Source: Trissonchulus latispiculum
Taxonomy: Eukaryota > Nematoda > Enoplea > Enoplida > Ironidae
DNA length: 64,000 nt
Reading direction: 5' to 3'
Assembly: GCA_030248195.1 (NCBI GenBank)
Contig: JASAND010007804.1
Location: forward strand, 1-64,000
Shown: one piece after another, positions 1-9,388 of the stretch
Layout: each line of letters opens with the position of its first letter
Position numbering within the stretch: position 1 is the first letter of the stretch
The notes under the pieces: generated by a model
The model's database searches: none
Told to the model about the DNA's origin: nothing
Seen by the model: only the letters and a program-made list of their open reading frames with translations
Made by a program: the position numbers and the translations under genes

Positions 1-646
1 AGCGATAATTCTGAAGAAGATATATTTGAAATTATAGACTATGGTTCTGTTTATGATGACAGTGACCCGGAGCACCGAGAAAGTATCAATTTAATTCCAC
101 AGCAACCATTTAGGCTTTTAATTGTTGGACCATCCGATCGTGGAAAAACAAATCTGCTCCTAAATTTGTTATTGAAGTTCCTCCTCTACAGCAAGTTGTA
201 CGTGTATTCAAGTTATATTGAACAAAATGCGTACAGGTTTCTGTCTCACAGCTACCGGCGGAGATGCTGGTTTGTGGAAGCTCACCTGGTGATGTACTTG
301 ATGTTAGCACAATGGATCCTGCACATGAAAATATAGTGGTATTCGACGATTTTGTTTGTGTGAAAGATCAAGATACTTTCACAAACTATTTCATAAAAAG
401 ATGAGCACAAAAATGTCAGCGTAATTTATTTGGCCCAAAGCTTCTATCGCACATACCAAGGCTATTCGACTGAACTGCAACTATTTCATTATATTCAAGC
501 ATCCTTCAGAGCGCGAGGTTACAGAGTTGACAACGGATCTTGCTGGTCGTTTACCGAAGGATTTAAGCAAGTCACTCTACAAAACAGCCGTTTCGGATCC
601 ACGCAGTTTCTGCTTATCGATAGGAAAACAAACTTCAAGTGGCTAG
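1..646 (+). pseudogene. FtsK/HerA-type packaging ATPase of a Polinton/Maverick-like element, frameshifted, 5' end outside window
   Basis: Translation from base 1 shows a P-loop (GPSDRGKT, bases 127-150) preceded by a hydrophobic strand, the Walker A motif of the genome-packaging ATPases of Polintons, adintoviruses and related viruses. The frame ends near 335. A neighbouring frame then shows a Walker B-like strand (VVFDDF, about 336-353), and a third frame from about 420 carries SVIYLAQSFYRT, the segment that follows Walker B in this family. A further frame at about 490-646 gives the C-terminal part and a stop. At least three frame changes break the gene. Family knowledge: the enzyme pumps DNA into capsids. 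It lies immediately upstream of a fibre-like gene and shares the + strand with integrase and polymerase, which fits one element. The identification is firm. The reading-frame breaks look real, because host genes in the same contig are unbroken. Confidence 0.8.
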
Positions 647-1178
647 AGTTTCGAAAGGGATTTGGCGAATTATTTCCGAACCACTTTTGCCCGAGCGAAA
701 TTTCTGGGATATTAAAAGATGGATTACACTAGGTGGCATAAGAGATCTGCATCCAGCAGAAGGGGGCCGCGAGGATTTACCGATTGAAAAGGGCGAAAAA
801 GGGGACAAAGGTGATGACGGCCTTGGTATCAGTGCTGTTGCTCTAAACGAGAATATGGACGGAACATTCAACCTGTTTTTTCATATGACTGATCGCTCTC
901 AAAAGTCCATTACGTTGCCTTCTCTTCGAGGCTCCACAAATCACGTCATTATCATTGCATCGGAAAGCGCTGTTGGAAGCGCGGAAATAAAAGTAGTGCT
1001 TTCTGATCCTAAGCGAGAATATATGGTTCAGTGGCCGCAAGGGACTTGCAACTGTTACACTCTATCTGTGGACGAGTTGATAGGATTCGCTGAGATACCC
1101 AATGTTACTCAATTTGAAATATCCGAAGATAGCTATCCTTTGAAATCCTATCTTACCGCTGGGGTCCTACTGTATTGA
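639..1178 (+). CDS. Collagen-repeat protein, possible virion fibre or attachment protein of the element
   Basis: Open frame of up to 179 codons. The start is uncertain, since no ATG lies at its 5' end and the first codons overlap the end of the ATPase remnant. Around 786-836 it encodes a short run of Gly-X-Y triplets (EKGEKGDKGDDG), followed by a beta-rich globular region with no membrane segment. Short collagen-like stalks joined to a globular head are common in fibre or tail proteins of phages and large DNA viruses, so a surface fibre is my inference from architecture and position. I recognise no specific family in the head. It could equally be a minor structural protein. The frame ends in a normal TGA and the next ORF (from about 1200) is a separate fragment or a frameshifted continuation. 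Confidence 0.5.
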   Translation: MARVSKGIWRIISEPLLPERNFWDIKRWITLGGIRDLHPAEGGREDLPIEKGEKGDKGDDGLGISAVALNENMDGTFNLFFHMTDRSQKSITLPSLRGSTNHVIIIASESAVGSAEIKVVLSDPKREYMVQWPQGTCNCYTLSVDELIGFAEIPNVTQFEISEDSYPLKSYLTAGVLLY

Positions 1179-1199
1179 AACGAGGACATATGCTAGACT

Positions 1200-1457
1200 T
1201 GGACAAAGACTTTAACAAGCGAAATTATTGTAAGCGAAGACGGGTTGTTCTCACTTAGAAATCGAGTGGCATTTTCTATTGAAGGAAATGATGCAAATGA
1301 CAAAATTTCTTTCAGATGGTATGTGCGTTCGCTTTCTGGTTCCTTCAGATGGACAGCTTTAGAGAATTCAGCCCACGGTTGCCTGAATCCAAAAGAAGCC
1401 GTTTTGGACATGCCTTTTGAACGTCACACTCCTTACGAGACTCGAACTCCATGTTGA
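1200..1457 (+). pseudogene. Unrecognised viral-element protein fragment
   Basis: An open frame containing DGLFSLRNRVAF is readable from about 1215 to the stop at 1457, but it has no good start and follows directly on the collagen-repeat gene. It may be the displaced C-terminus of that gene or the remains of another structural gene. No known domain is visible. It is reported because it sits in the dense coding part of the element and its composition is protein-like. Confidence 0.3.
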
Positions 1458-1546
1458 GGTTAGCAGCCAAAACCGAGTTTTCGTCACTTTGTACATAAGC
1501 TTTCTGTTATCGTAGAAAAATTATCGTAAAATTTTTTGTAAATAAA
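1458..1546 (+). other. Short AT-rich spacer before the zinc-ribbon gene
   Basis: The 89 bases separate the fragment above from the ATG at 1547. They are AT-rich immediately upstream of the ATG and probably contain the promoter of the zinc-ribbon/integrase block. No specific motif can be defended. Confidence 0.3.
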
Positions 1547-1696
1547 ATGACTTCCTACTGCCTTTTCTGTAAACGGAAAAGAGCCAATATTCGTCCACGT
1601 ATAATTATGTTACGCAGCGGTCGTAGAGCAACAAAATCTGTATGTGCCGTTTGTAGAAAAATTAAGTACACCTTCCTGAAAACATCACGTAAGTAA
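1547..1696 (+). CDS. Small basic zinc-ribbon protein (49 aa), DUF5679-like
   Basis: ATG at 1547, TAA at 1694-1696, intact. The protein has two CxxC knuckles: YCLFCKRK at residues 4-11 and VCAVCRKIK near residues 33-41. They are separated by a very basic stretch with about eight Arg/Lys. This layout matches the tiny two-knuckle zinc-ribbon proteins (DUF5679-like) encoded by many small and large eukaryotic DNA viruses; their role is unknown but nucleic-acid binding is likely. Its stop lies one base before the integrase ATG at 1698, so the two are tightly packed. It was too short for a length-based ORF list and is called on motif, context and intact frame. Confidence 0.65.
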   Translation: MTSYCLFCKRKRANIRPRIIMLRSGRRATKSVCAVCRKIKYTFLKTSRK

Positions 1697-1697
1697 A

Positions 1698-2815
1698 ATG
1701 AGTGATCAGTTGAAGAAAATCTACTATGATCCAAAGTGCGGCTTTTCCGGAATTAATGCCTTAGTTCCGAAAACTGAAAGAGCAAAACATTCTTATTCCA
1801 CGAAGCGACGTTGAGAAGTGGCAAATACAGCAAGTTACGTATACACTTCACAAACCGGTTAAACGCAAATTCAGTACGCAATGGGCATACGTGCATAAAA
1901 TTGATGAGCAATGGCAAGCGGACCTTGTCGATATGATGGCGTACTCTCAACATAATAAGGGATATCAGTATATTTTAATGGTAATTGATTGTTTCAGCAA
2001 ATATCTTTGGGCAAAACCTTTAAGGACAAAACAGCCGAAAGAAGTAGCTATAAGCGTTCCTTCTATTTTCAATGGCAACAACTGGCTCCAGTAAAATTGC
2101 AAACCGCGTAGGGTCTAGGGTTTCACGGCAAGCATATTCAAAGCTTCTTCCAGAGAGCACGGGATCAACCATTTCTCTACTTTCTCGGAAAAGAAGGCAA
2201 GCATCGTGGAGAGAGTTAATAGGACGATAAAGAGAAAATGTGGAAATACTTTTACTGCCGAGGAAACCTATACATGGATCGACGTGCTTCAAAGCTAGTG
2301 TCAAGCTATAACTCGTCCACGCACAGAAGCATAAAGATGAAGCCTAGGGATGTAAATAAATCAAATGAAATTCGGGTGCACAAAACTCTGTATGCTGAAG
2401 TAGAGCAACAAGGAAAAGTGGACATTCGAGTAGGTGATAAAGTTAGAATTACCAAACATAAACGGAAATTGTTCGATAAAAGGTATCTACCAAACTGGAC
2501 GGAAGAGATATTCACAGTGGGAAACGTTTTTAGATCAGCACCGCCTACTTACACTCTTCGTGACTGGAACGGTGAGGAAATAAGGGGAAATTTTACAAGC
2601 ATGAAATTCAAAAGGTGCTGGACACCGGCGACTACCGCGTTGAAAAAGTATTGAAACGAAGAAAGCTAAACGAGTGGGCCTCAGGTAAAATTGGAAAGGA
2701 TATCCCAGCAGTTTCAATCAGTGGATTGAAGAAAACAAAGTCAGCTATTAAAAGTTATTTTTTCACTTATAAAAATGGAAAAGAAAAGAAAAAAAAGGCG
2801 AAAATTGGAAAATAA
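1698..2815 (+). pseudogene. Polinton-type DDE integrase with chromodomain-like C-terminus, several frameshifts
   Basis: The ATG at 1698 opens a frame starting MSDQLKKIYYDP, the N-terminus typical of Polinton integrases, and shifts frame near 1763. The retroviral-integrase core follows: an Asp in QADLVDM (codon at 1921-1923), the strand ILMVIDCFSKY (about 1972-2004), and the Glu of IVERVNRT (codon at about 2209). Where the second catalytic Asp should lie (about 2085-2135) the reading is interrupted by stops, so the enzyme is dead. The frame from about 2290 to 2654 carries the SH3-like C-terminal part (VGDKVRITKHKRKLF). In other frames at 2620-2740 a chromodomain-like end is visible (WKGYPSSFNQWIEEN). 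Family role: insertion of the element with short target duplications. At least four frame breaks are present. Confidence 0.85.
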
Positions 2816-3137
2816 GGGATTCTTGAGAAAAAGCAAACATCAAGTCACAAGCCACAGTAATTGACGATGGTGATGAACATTCAACAAGAACTGGGACAGT
2901 TGTAGACACAAAAGCCCGGACAAGAAGCCAGCTCTGAAACTCCGCTCAAATCAATCTTTCTTGAGTTTATTGACGAGGATGGTGCGTTTCAGATGACGTT
3001 TAGGCAAAAGCGGGTATGAGCAGATTTGCAGACATTGTTGACCTTCTTAAAAATATTTCCAATCTGGTGCCAGTCGAGTAACGAGGGAACTTTGGCGGGT
3101 ATTGAGAAGTAAAAATTTTATTTTCATTTAGTTTTAA
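2816..3137 (+). other. Degenerate stretch between integrase and zinc-finger gene
   Basis: No gene of useful length. A short open stretch at about 2890-3016 reads SIFLEFIDEDGAF and may be a scrap of another element gene. The last 40 bases are AT-rich and lead to the ATG at 3149 (a possible earlier non-ATG start lies at 3138). Confidence 0.3.
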
Positions 3138-3626
3138 TTGGGTTATAAAATGGGAACAGAAAACTGTGTCTCATACCACCAGCGTTACTATAGCAGAACA
3201 AGGAGCGGTTTAAAAATACAACAGAGAATACTATTTGCAGAACAAGAAGAGATAAACCAAGAGAAAATGGAACAGTACTTTGCTAACCACGAGAAAGTGA
3301 GAGAACAAGCGAAAAGGAAAGAGGAATGCCAATACTGTCATAAATTGTTATGCTATAAATACGTGAAGAAACATGAAGAAAAATGCTCAGGAAAGAGCGA
3401 AGATGAAGATGATGATGAAGAACTTTTACTTTATAAACATGAAGATAAATGCTCAGGAAAGAGGAATGCCAAGACTGTCATAAATTGTTATGCTATAAAT
3501 ACTGAAGATGAGGATGAAGATGAAGATGAAGATGAAGAACTTTTACTTTATAAACATGAAGATAAATGCTCAAAATTGAGGATGCACATTACCACTTCTA
3601 CGCAAACATTCAATCCAGAAAATTAA
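3138..3626 (+). CDS. Acidic zinc-knuckle protein with a 140-bp internal duplication
   Basis: Open frame of 162 codons ending at 3626; the best ATG is at 3149. The N-terminal half is basic and helical. The middle has a C2HC-like finger (CQYCHKLLCYKYVKKHEEKC) followed by a run of Asp/Glu. DNA at 3321 onward is repeated at 3461 onward (period 140, not a multiple of three), so the second copy of the finger is read in another frame and lost. A length change in the acidic GAA/GAT run brings the second ELLLYKHEDKC back into the original frame. Such fingers resemble those at the start of the downstream polymerase, so it may be a detached zinc-finger partner of it. Function unknown. It lies 46 bases upstream of the polymerase ATG on the same strand. 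Confidence 0.5.
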   Translation: MGYKMGTENCVSYHQRYYSRTRSGLKIQQRILFAEQEEINQEKMEQYFANHEKVREQAKRKEECQYCHKLLCYKYVKKHEEKCSGKSEDEDDDEELLLYKHEDKCSGKRNAKTVINCYAINTEDEDEDEDEDEELLLYKHEDKCSKLRMHITTSTQTFNPEN

Positions 3627-3671
3627 ATTTATTTTTTCAATTCTCATTAAATTTATTTTCTTCTTATTAAA

Positions 3672-6600
3672 ATGAGAGAACAGGCTGGCGAAAGCGATCT
3701 CGATTTGGAGGTGAGCAGCGAAGCATTGGAGAAGGTTAAACATAGTCAGAAGCGACTAAAGTTTGGAGAAATTAAGCATCGACTGCAACAGCGCCCAGAA
3801 AAACTACAATGTCCAATTTGCCAAAAGCGCTATAAATTGGGGTGCTGGTTCAATAAACACATTTCTAAAGGCCATAACAAACGGAATAGTTCGTATACAT
3901 CCTTGAGTCCTTTAAATTTGGAGGTAGACAATAATGTATTTCAGAAAGTTGCTGGAGGAAAGCTTAATCTTGAAAATACCAAACGCAAACTGCGGCGGAA
4001 TGTAGAACGGTTACAGTGCCCTGAGTGCCACAAGCTATACAAACATCAAAAATGGTTTAATAAACACATTGAGAAACAGCAGTGCAGAGGCTACGCTTGT
4101 AGCAAGTGCCACCAGAGCTTTGGCTCAAAAAATCTAGTAAGGCATGCTAAGGTCGCGCATGTCAATGTCAAGAAAAGTCCTAAAACCGCTGAAACCGTGG
4201 ACACACCAAACGCTCGCTCCAATACAGAGCATGTTTGTCAAATGTGCCCAAAGCATTTTAAACAAAAGAGTACCTTAACAAGACACATCGAGACTGTGCA
4301 TACAGCTAAACACCGCTGCGAACCGTGCGACATAACCTTCAAGACAATACAGGGCTACCAAGGACATCTTAAAACTCATCGAAGTAAACCGAAGGCAGGT
4401 GATCCAACCGATTTTCGAAATTTGCATATATCAAAATTGCCCAGTGAGGACGATCCGGAGTTTGAAAATAGGATAATCGAGGATTGGATAATCGATAAAT
4501 CGGATGATTTTATTGAACTTTACAAAGACAATTGGAGCAGAATCAGAACCCGATATGTCATCTCGCAGAAAGGTGTTCAAAACAGGTACAATTTTAGACT
4601 GGAGAATTTGTCGGAAATCAAGGAGTTGCTAAAAGCAATTTTCCACGTACAACAATGGCAGTTCAAGCTGAACCTGTCATTTGGCTTTGTTCTCAAAAAT
4701 AGGGAAAATGGACAACTACAATACTACTATGCATCAAACAACAGTAGGTATTTTAATGAACCAATCCATATTTCCAACGAAGGTGACTTGAACCAAGCAT
4801 TGAGCAAGCTAGACGAAGGAGATCCTTTGGAGTGGGCAAGACAGCAGCGTCCAAACACAAAATGGACAGTTTCGAATATTACCAACGCATGTTTTTACGT
4901 AAACAAGCTAAGATCATTCCCCATAGGAGCAGCGAGGTATCTCCCAGACTATGTCAGAAACAACAGAGGAATCAATTCCTTAATCAAGGACGACAACACT
5001 GGGAAGCCATACGAGGATGACAAGTGTTTCTTTCGGTGTCTTGCACTTGCGCTTGGTGCAGACATCCACGCACTTCAACGTAAAACTGATCAGCTTATCA
5101 GACAGTGGCTTCCTCCTGGAAAGGAGTTTTGTGGCGTCCGCCTGGAGGAGCTAGACGGCCTTGAGCAGAAGTTTGACATAGAAATATTTGTGTATGAGCT
5201 AGGGCCTACTGATGACTCAAATGAGCCTGTTGCAACACTGATTCGTCGGCCAGTAGGAAAGCACTCTAAAAAGATGGCCGTAAATGTTTACGAAAACCAT
5301 TTTTGCTTCATAAAAGATTTGAGGAGGTTCACACAGACATGGCAGTGCTCCAATTGCGATAAACTATTTCACCACCACGGAATGTTCATGCGCCATTCAA
5401 GTAATTGTGAAAAGGGAATAAAACACACATTTCCAGGAGGAGGAGCTGGACCTGGAAAGTCAATTCTTCAGAGAATCAGTGAACTTGGTATTCCCGTGCC
5501 TGAATGGTACTACCCCTTCAGGATAGCTTATGATTTCGAGTGCATGTTTCAACCCACGACTTATAAAAACGGACCAAAACTCATTTACGAGCAAGAACTG
5601 GTTCCAGCTTCAGTGTCTGTAGCATCCAATATTCCCGGATTTGAGCAGCCGCAGTGTTTTATTAGTACAGGTGATCCGCAAGACTTAGTGGTTAGAATGA
5701 AAGCATATATGGAAAAAATTGCTGATAAAGCTTATGAACTACTCACACAAGCTTATGATACCACTATTTCGGGCTTAACGAAACACGACAAGCTTAAGGC
5801 TGAGTTTGACAGCTGGCTAAAGGCAGTTCCTGTGTTAGGTTTCAATTCTGGCAAATTCGATCTGAATCTCATAAAGTCATATCTCATTGCAGAAATGGTC
5901 AAGAGCGGTGACCGGGTTGGGAACACAATCAAAAAGAACAATAATTACATGGCTCTTTGCACTCAAAAACTATACTTTCTTGACATTACAAATTATCTCG
6001 CCGCTGGGACCTCTTATGCTAAATGGTTGCAAAGTTTTAAAATTCCTCAGGGAAAAGGCGTCTTTCCATACGAAGCTTTCACATCTCTAGAGTTCTTGAA
6101 CCAAGGTTTCCCAAGTTTCGACCAATTCTATTCCTCACTGAGACAAGAACAGATCACCGTTGAGGACTACACAGCTCTGGATCAAATTTGGCGGGAAAAC
6201 AACATGAAGACAATGAGAGATCTGCTTACTTGGTACAACAATAGAGACGTCGAGCCCTTTCTACAGGCGGTACAAAAGATGGTGGATTTCTGGAAAACGA
6301 TGGATATTGACATGTTTAAAAGTGGGTCCATTTCTCTTCCCGGCCTCGCCTACAAGCACATGATGAACCAACTCCCTAAACATACAATTCTCCAGTTTTG
6401 GAATAAGTCCACCCAACATTGGCACACACTGTTACGGGATAACATTGTCGGCGGTCCCAGCATAGTATTTCACCGATATCACGAAGCCGGAATAACGGAC
6501 ATCAAAGGCCAAAAGGTGAAGCAGATTTTTGGGTACGACGGAAACGCGCTCTACTTGTGGTGCCTCATGCAAGAAATGCCCACAGGTCTCTACGCTGAAT

Positions 6601-8170
6601 GGAATCCAACAGAGAATGGAAACTTCCAAAGGCGGCTACAAAAGGGGCGAAAAGAAATAATGTGGCTAGAGTACATGTCCAAAGAGATGGGGATTCTGGT
6701 AGAACACGCCTACAATGGAGGTCAGAAAACTGTGGCTACGGCAAAAGTAGATGGGTGGGTCCCGGAAAAGAATCTCGTCCTCCAGTTTCATGGGTGCTAC
6801 TTCCACGGTCATGGTTGCGAGTTGGACAGAAATCAAGATGCAAAAGATAGAGCTAAAAGAAGGGAAAGAACTGAAAGGGTCGCCCAGGCAATTAAAGATG
6901 GGGGTTTCGATCTTCTTGAAAAATGGGAATGTGAATTTGATGAAGAATTAAAAGACAACGCCGACCTGAAAGCGTTTGTAAAGGAGCATTTCTCTTTGCC
7001 GAAGAAAGGGTCGTCGCTGTCGATGGAGAAAATGGTGGCCCTTATAAAAGCGAATCGTCTGTTTGGATTGGTCGAATTAGACATAGAAGTGCCAGAAGGA
7101 AAGAAAGAGATGTTCGCGGAAATGACTCCCATTTTCAAAAACGTCGAAGTCACGAGAGACGATATTGGTGACCATATGAAGGCATTTTGCGAGGACCAGG
7201 ATCTTATGCATCGTCCGCGGAGATGTTTGATTGGAAGTTATTTCGGAAAAAAGATCCTTCTAGCGACACCACTAATAAGGTGGTACCTGAAGAAGGGGCT
7301 TGTTATAACAAAAATTCACAGGGCAATAGAGTTTAAGCAAAAAACATGTTTTAAGCACTTGGGTGATGAGGTAACGAGACACCGCTCGGCAGCCGACACC
7401 GACCAAGATCAGTCCATCAAGGGAGAAATGTTCAAGCTTCTGGGCAATTCATACTACGGACGGACAATCACTAATGTTGAAAAACATGTGAACGTTAAGT
7501 TCTGTGAAGGAGCTGCAGCTAGCAGAGAGGTTAACAGTTGGCGTTTTCGAAGGCTGGATGATTTAGGAAATGGAATATATGAAACGCATACCGCTAAAGC
7601 GAAAATTGTGCATCGGCTTCCTGAACTGGTGGGATTCTTTGTATACCAATATGCCAAGCTTAGGATGCTTCAATTTTACTACGACTGTCTCCAGGAACAT
7701 TTGGCCAAAGACACTTTCCAGCTGTGTCAGAGGATACAGACTGGCTGTACTTTGCATGCACGGAAACTGATATGAACAGATGTATTCCATCAGTTAAGTC
7801 TGATAGTTGGAAAAAAGCTGTAGTCGAGTTCTTTGTACAGAATTCGAAGCAAAAGCGAATACCGGGCCTATTCAAGGAGGAATGGAGGGGAGAAAAACTA
7901 ATTGCACTCTGCAGCAAAACTTACATAGCTTCCGGTGACACCAAAAAGATCTCCCACAAAGGGGTTAGCAAGAAGCTTAACAGTTATACTCCAGCAGATT
8001 TCAAGCAAGTGCTTGTTACAAGAAAGACACAGCCTGGGGTTAACAGAGGCTTTAGATGCCTCAACACAACAATGCTAAAGTACTCCCAGTCCAAGGACGC
8101 TCTCCCCTACCTATACCCCAAGAGAGAGGTCCTGGCTGACGGCGTCTCCACCCGCCCGCTTCGAATCTGA
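3672..8170 (+). pseudogene. Protein-primed family B DNA polymerase (Polinton/adintovirus type) with zinc fingers and OTU-like domain; one frameshift
   Basis: One frame runs from ATG 3672 for 1367 codons; its natural continuation is in another frame from about 7724 to the stop at 8170. Domains by residue: C2H2 fingers at about 44-67, 113-137, 141-163, 187-210 and 214-236; an OTU-like cysteine-protease fold with D449/C452 (DDKCFFRCLAL) and H543 (YENHFCFIKD); another C2H2 finger at 557-580; exonuclease motifs AYDFEC (D621) and NSGKFD (N725, D730); polymerase motif A YDGNALYL (D956); a cysteine/histidine-rich FHGCYFHGHGCEL insertion near 1040; motif B KLLGNSYYG (N1259). Motif C falls after the frameshift as EDTDWLY (aspartates at 7733 and 7739), with Trp where Ser is usual. 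Family role: copying the element's linear DNA from a protein primer. About 1500 codons with a single break suggests recent decay or a sequencing indel. Confidence 0.9.
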
Positions 8171-8200
8171 AGCTCTCCCTGTTTCGGTTCAAATCAAAAG

Positions 8201-8950
8201 TCACACAGTTTGAGTGAATGTCAAGCCTAACTTTTCACAAATCTGCTTCCACAGCATATCTTGCTCTCTAACCTTTTCCTTATTTCTGAGTAGTTGAGGA
8301 TGAAACTCTTTTGGAATACCCTTTATTTCCATAAATTTGCGGAGTACGAAATCATAATTTAAAAAGTGCTTTCTGTCTGCTGGTTTCAACTGGTTGAAAA
8401 TCACTTGTGTTTTTCCGAAAAGCTCTATAAAATATTCCGATGTTTCTGTGTCCAGAACTAAAGGCTTTTTATTTGTCAGCAGGAAAATTAAGTAATTTGC
8501 ATTTTTGTAGTATTTTCTATAAAATTTTCTTTTGTCTGGAAACTTGGTTTTGTCAAGTCTTCTTAGAATTTCAAACTTGAGAAAGCTTGGAGTAATTGTT
8601 GAGAAATCATAAATTTTCTGTTTTCGTAGCTCAGCCTTTATGTCTTCGAACACTTCTGGCGGAATATCTACAACTTCTTTTTGCTGCAATTGACTCAGTT
8701 TGTTTATGAAATGATTCAACCGGTTGTGTTCAGTAACTGAACATTGCAATTTGTTTGATGTTTCATAATGCGGTCCGCAGAAATCGATTAATCTCTCTAT
8801 TACATAACCACATGATGCACAAAACATAAATGTATATGGAATAGTGTTCATTTTCAAATCAAAACTACCGCAGTAGTCACACAGAAAACTGTTGTTCAGT
8901 GGCACTTGTTTGCTTTCCAGGTTCCTTTGCTCAGACTGTGCCTTTCTCAT
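8201..8950 (-). CDS. VLTF3-like late transcription factor (poxvirus/NCLDV A2L family), intact, 249 aa
   Basis: Intact ORF on the minus strand, ATG at 8950-8948, stop at 8201, convergent with the polymerase (30-base gap). Residues about 24-51 form a zinc ribbon (CDYCGSFDLK, then FCASCGYVIE). The rest matches the VLTF3 family pattern: HNRLNHFINKLSQLQQKE near residue 73, an IPPEVFEDIK helix, the helix-rich NANYLIFLLTNKKP region, RKHFLNYDFVLRKF near 195, and a C-terminal EQDMLWKQICEKLGL. Family knowledge: VLTF3 proteins start late transcription in poxviruses and are conserved in most nucleocytoplasmic large DNA viruses. In this element it would presumably drive structural genes. It is the only long gene of the element without a break. 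A start further downstream is possible but unnecessary. Confidence 0.85.
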   Translation of the reverse strand: MRKAQSEQRNLESKQVPLNNSFLCDYCGSFDLKMNTIPYTFMFCASCGYVIERLIDFCGPHYETSNKLQCSVTEHNRLNHFINKLSQLQQKEVVDIPPEVFEDIKAELRKQKIYDFSTITPSFLKFEILRRLDKTKFPDKRKFYRKYYKNANYLIFLLTNKKPLVLDTETSEYFIELFGKTQVIFNQLKPADRKHFLNYDFVLRKFMEIKGIPKEFHPQLLRNKEKVREQDMLWKQICEKLGLTFTQTV

Positions 8951-9054
8951 TTTCTTCTCAACTATATTACATTATAAATTTGAAGTTTTTGCTCTCACAA
9001 TCATCTCTCAAAGCACCACGTCGCAAGAGGAGGCTGGCTAACGACGTCTCACCC
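8951..9054. other. Right flank of the VLTF3-like gene
   Basis: The first 40 bases upstream of the VLTF3-like ATG (read on the minus strand) are AT-rich and may hold its promoter. Around 9010-9054 a basic Arg-rich reading (RRKRRLANDV) exists on the + strand and could be the start of another element gene, but it runs straight into the low-complexity block. No terminal inverted repeat is visible here. Confidence 0.3.
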
Positions 9055-9351
9055 ACCCGCCGCCTGGTGCCGGCCCCGGGAAAAGGAAATCCAAAGGGGG
9101 GGGGGGGTGGGTTTTTTGTGGTTTGGGGACGGGGGGGCGGGGTTGGCTGTCTATACTTCTTCGTTCGGTTCGTTTGTAAAGTCGAAGTTGTCTGGTTCTT
9201 GGAAGTAGGGGGAGTGTGCTTCTTTTTTTTTTTTTTTTTTTTTTGTGGGGTTTGTTTCCTTTTCTTTTTTGTTTGTGTTGTGTTTTTGGTTGTTGTGGTT
9301 TTGGTGGTTTTTTTTTTGTTTTTTTTTTTTTTTTTGTGGGTGGGGGGTTTT

Positions 9352-9388
<37 letters not shown>

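Noticed and set aside
1972..2010. The Asp of ILMVIDCFSKY as the second catalytic Asp of the integrase
   Set aside because: It lies too far from the Glu at 2209 for a D35E spacing and belongs to an upstream core strand; the real second Asp region is degenerate.
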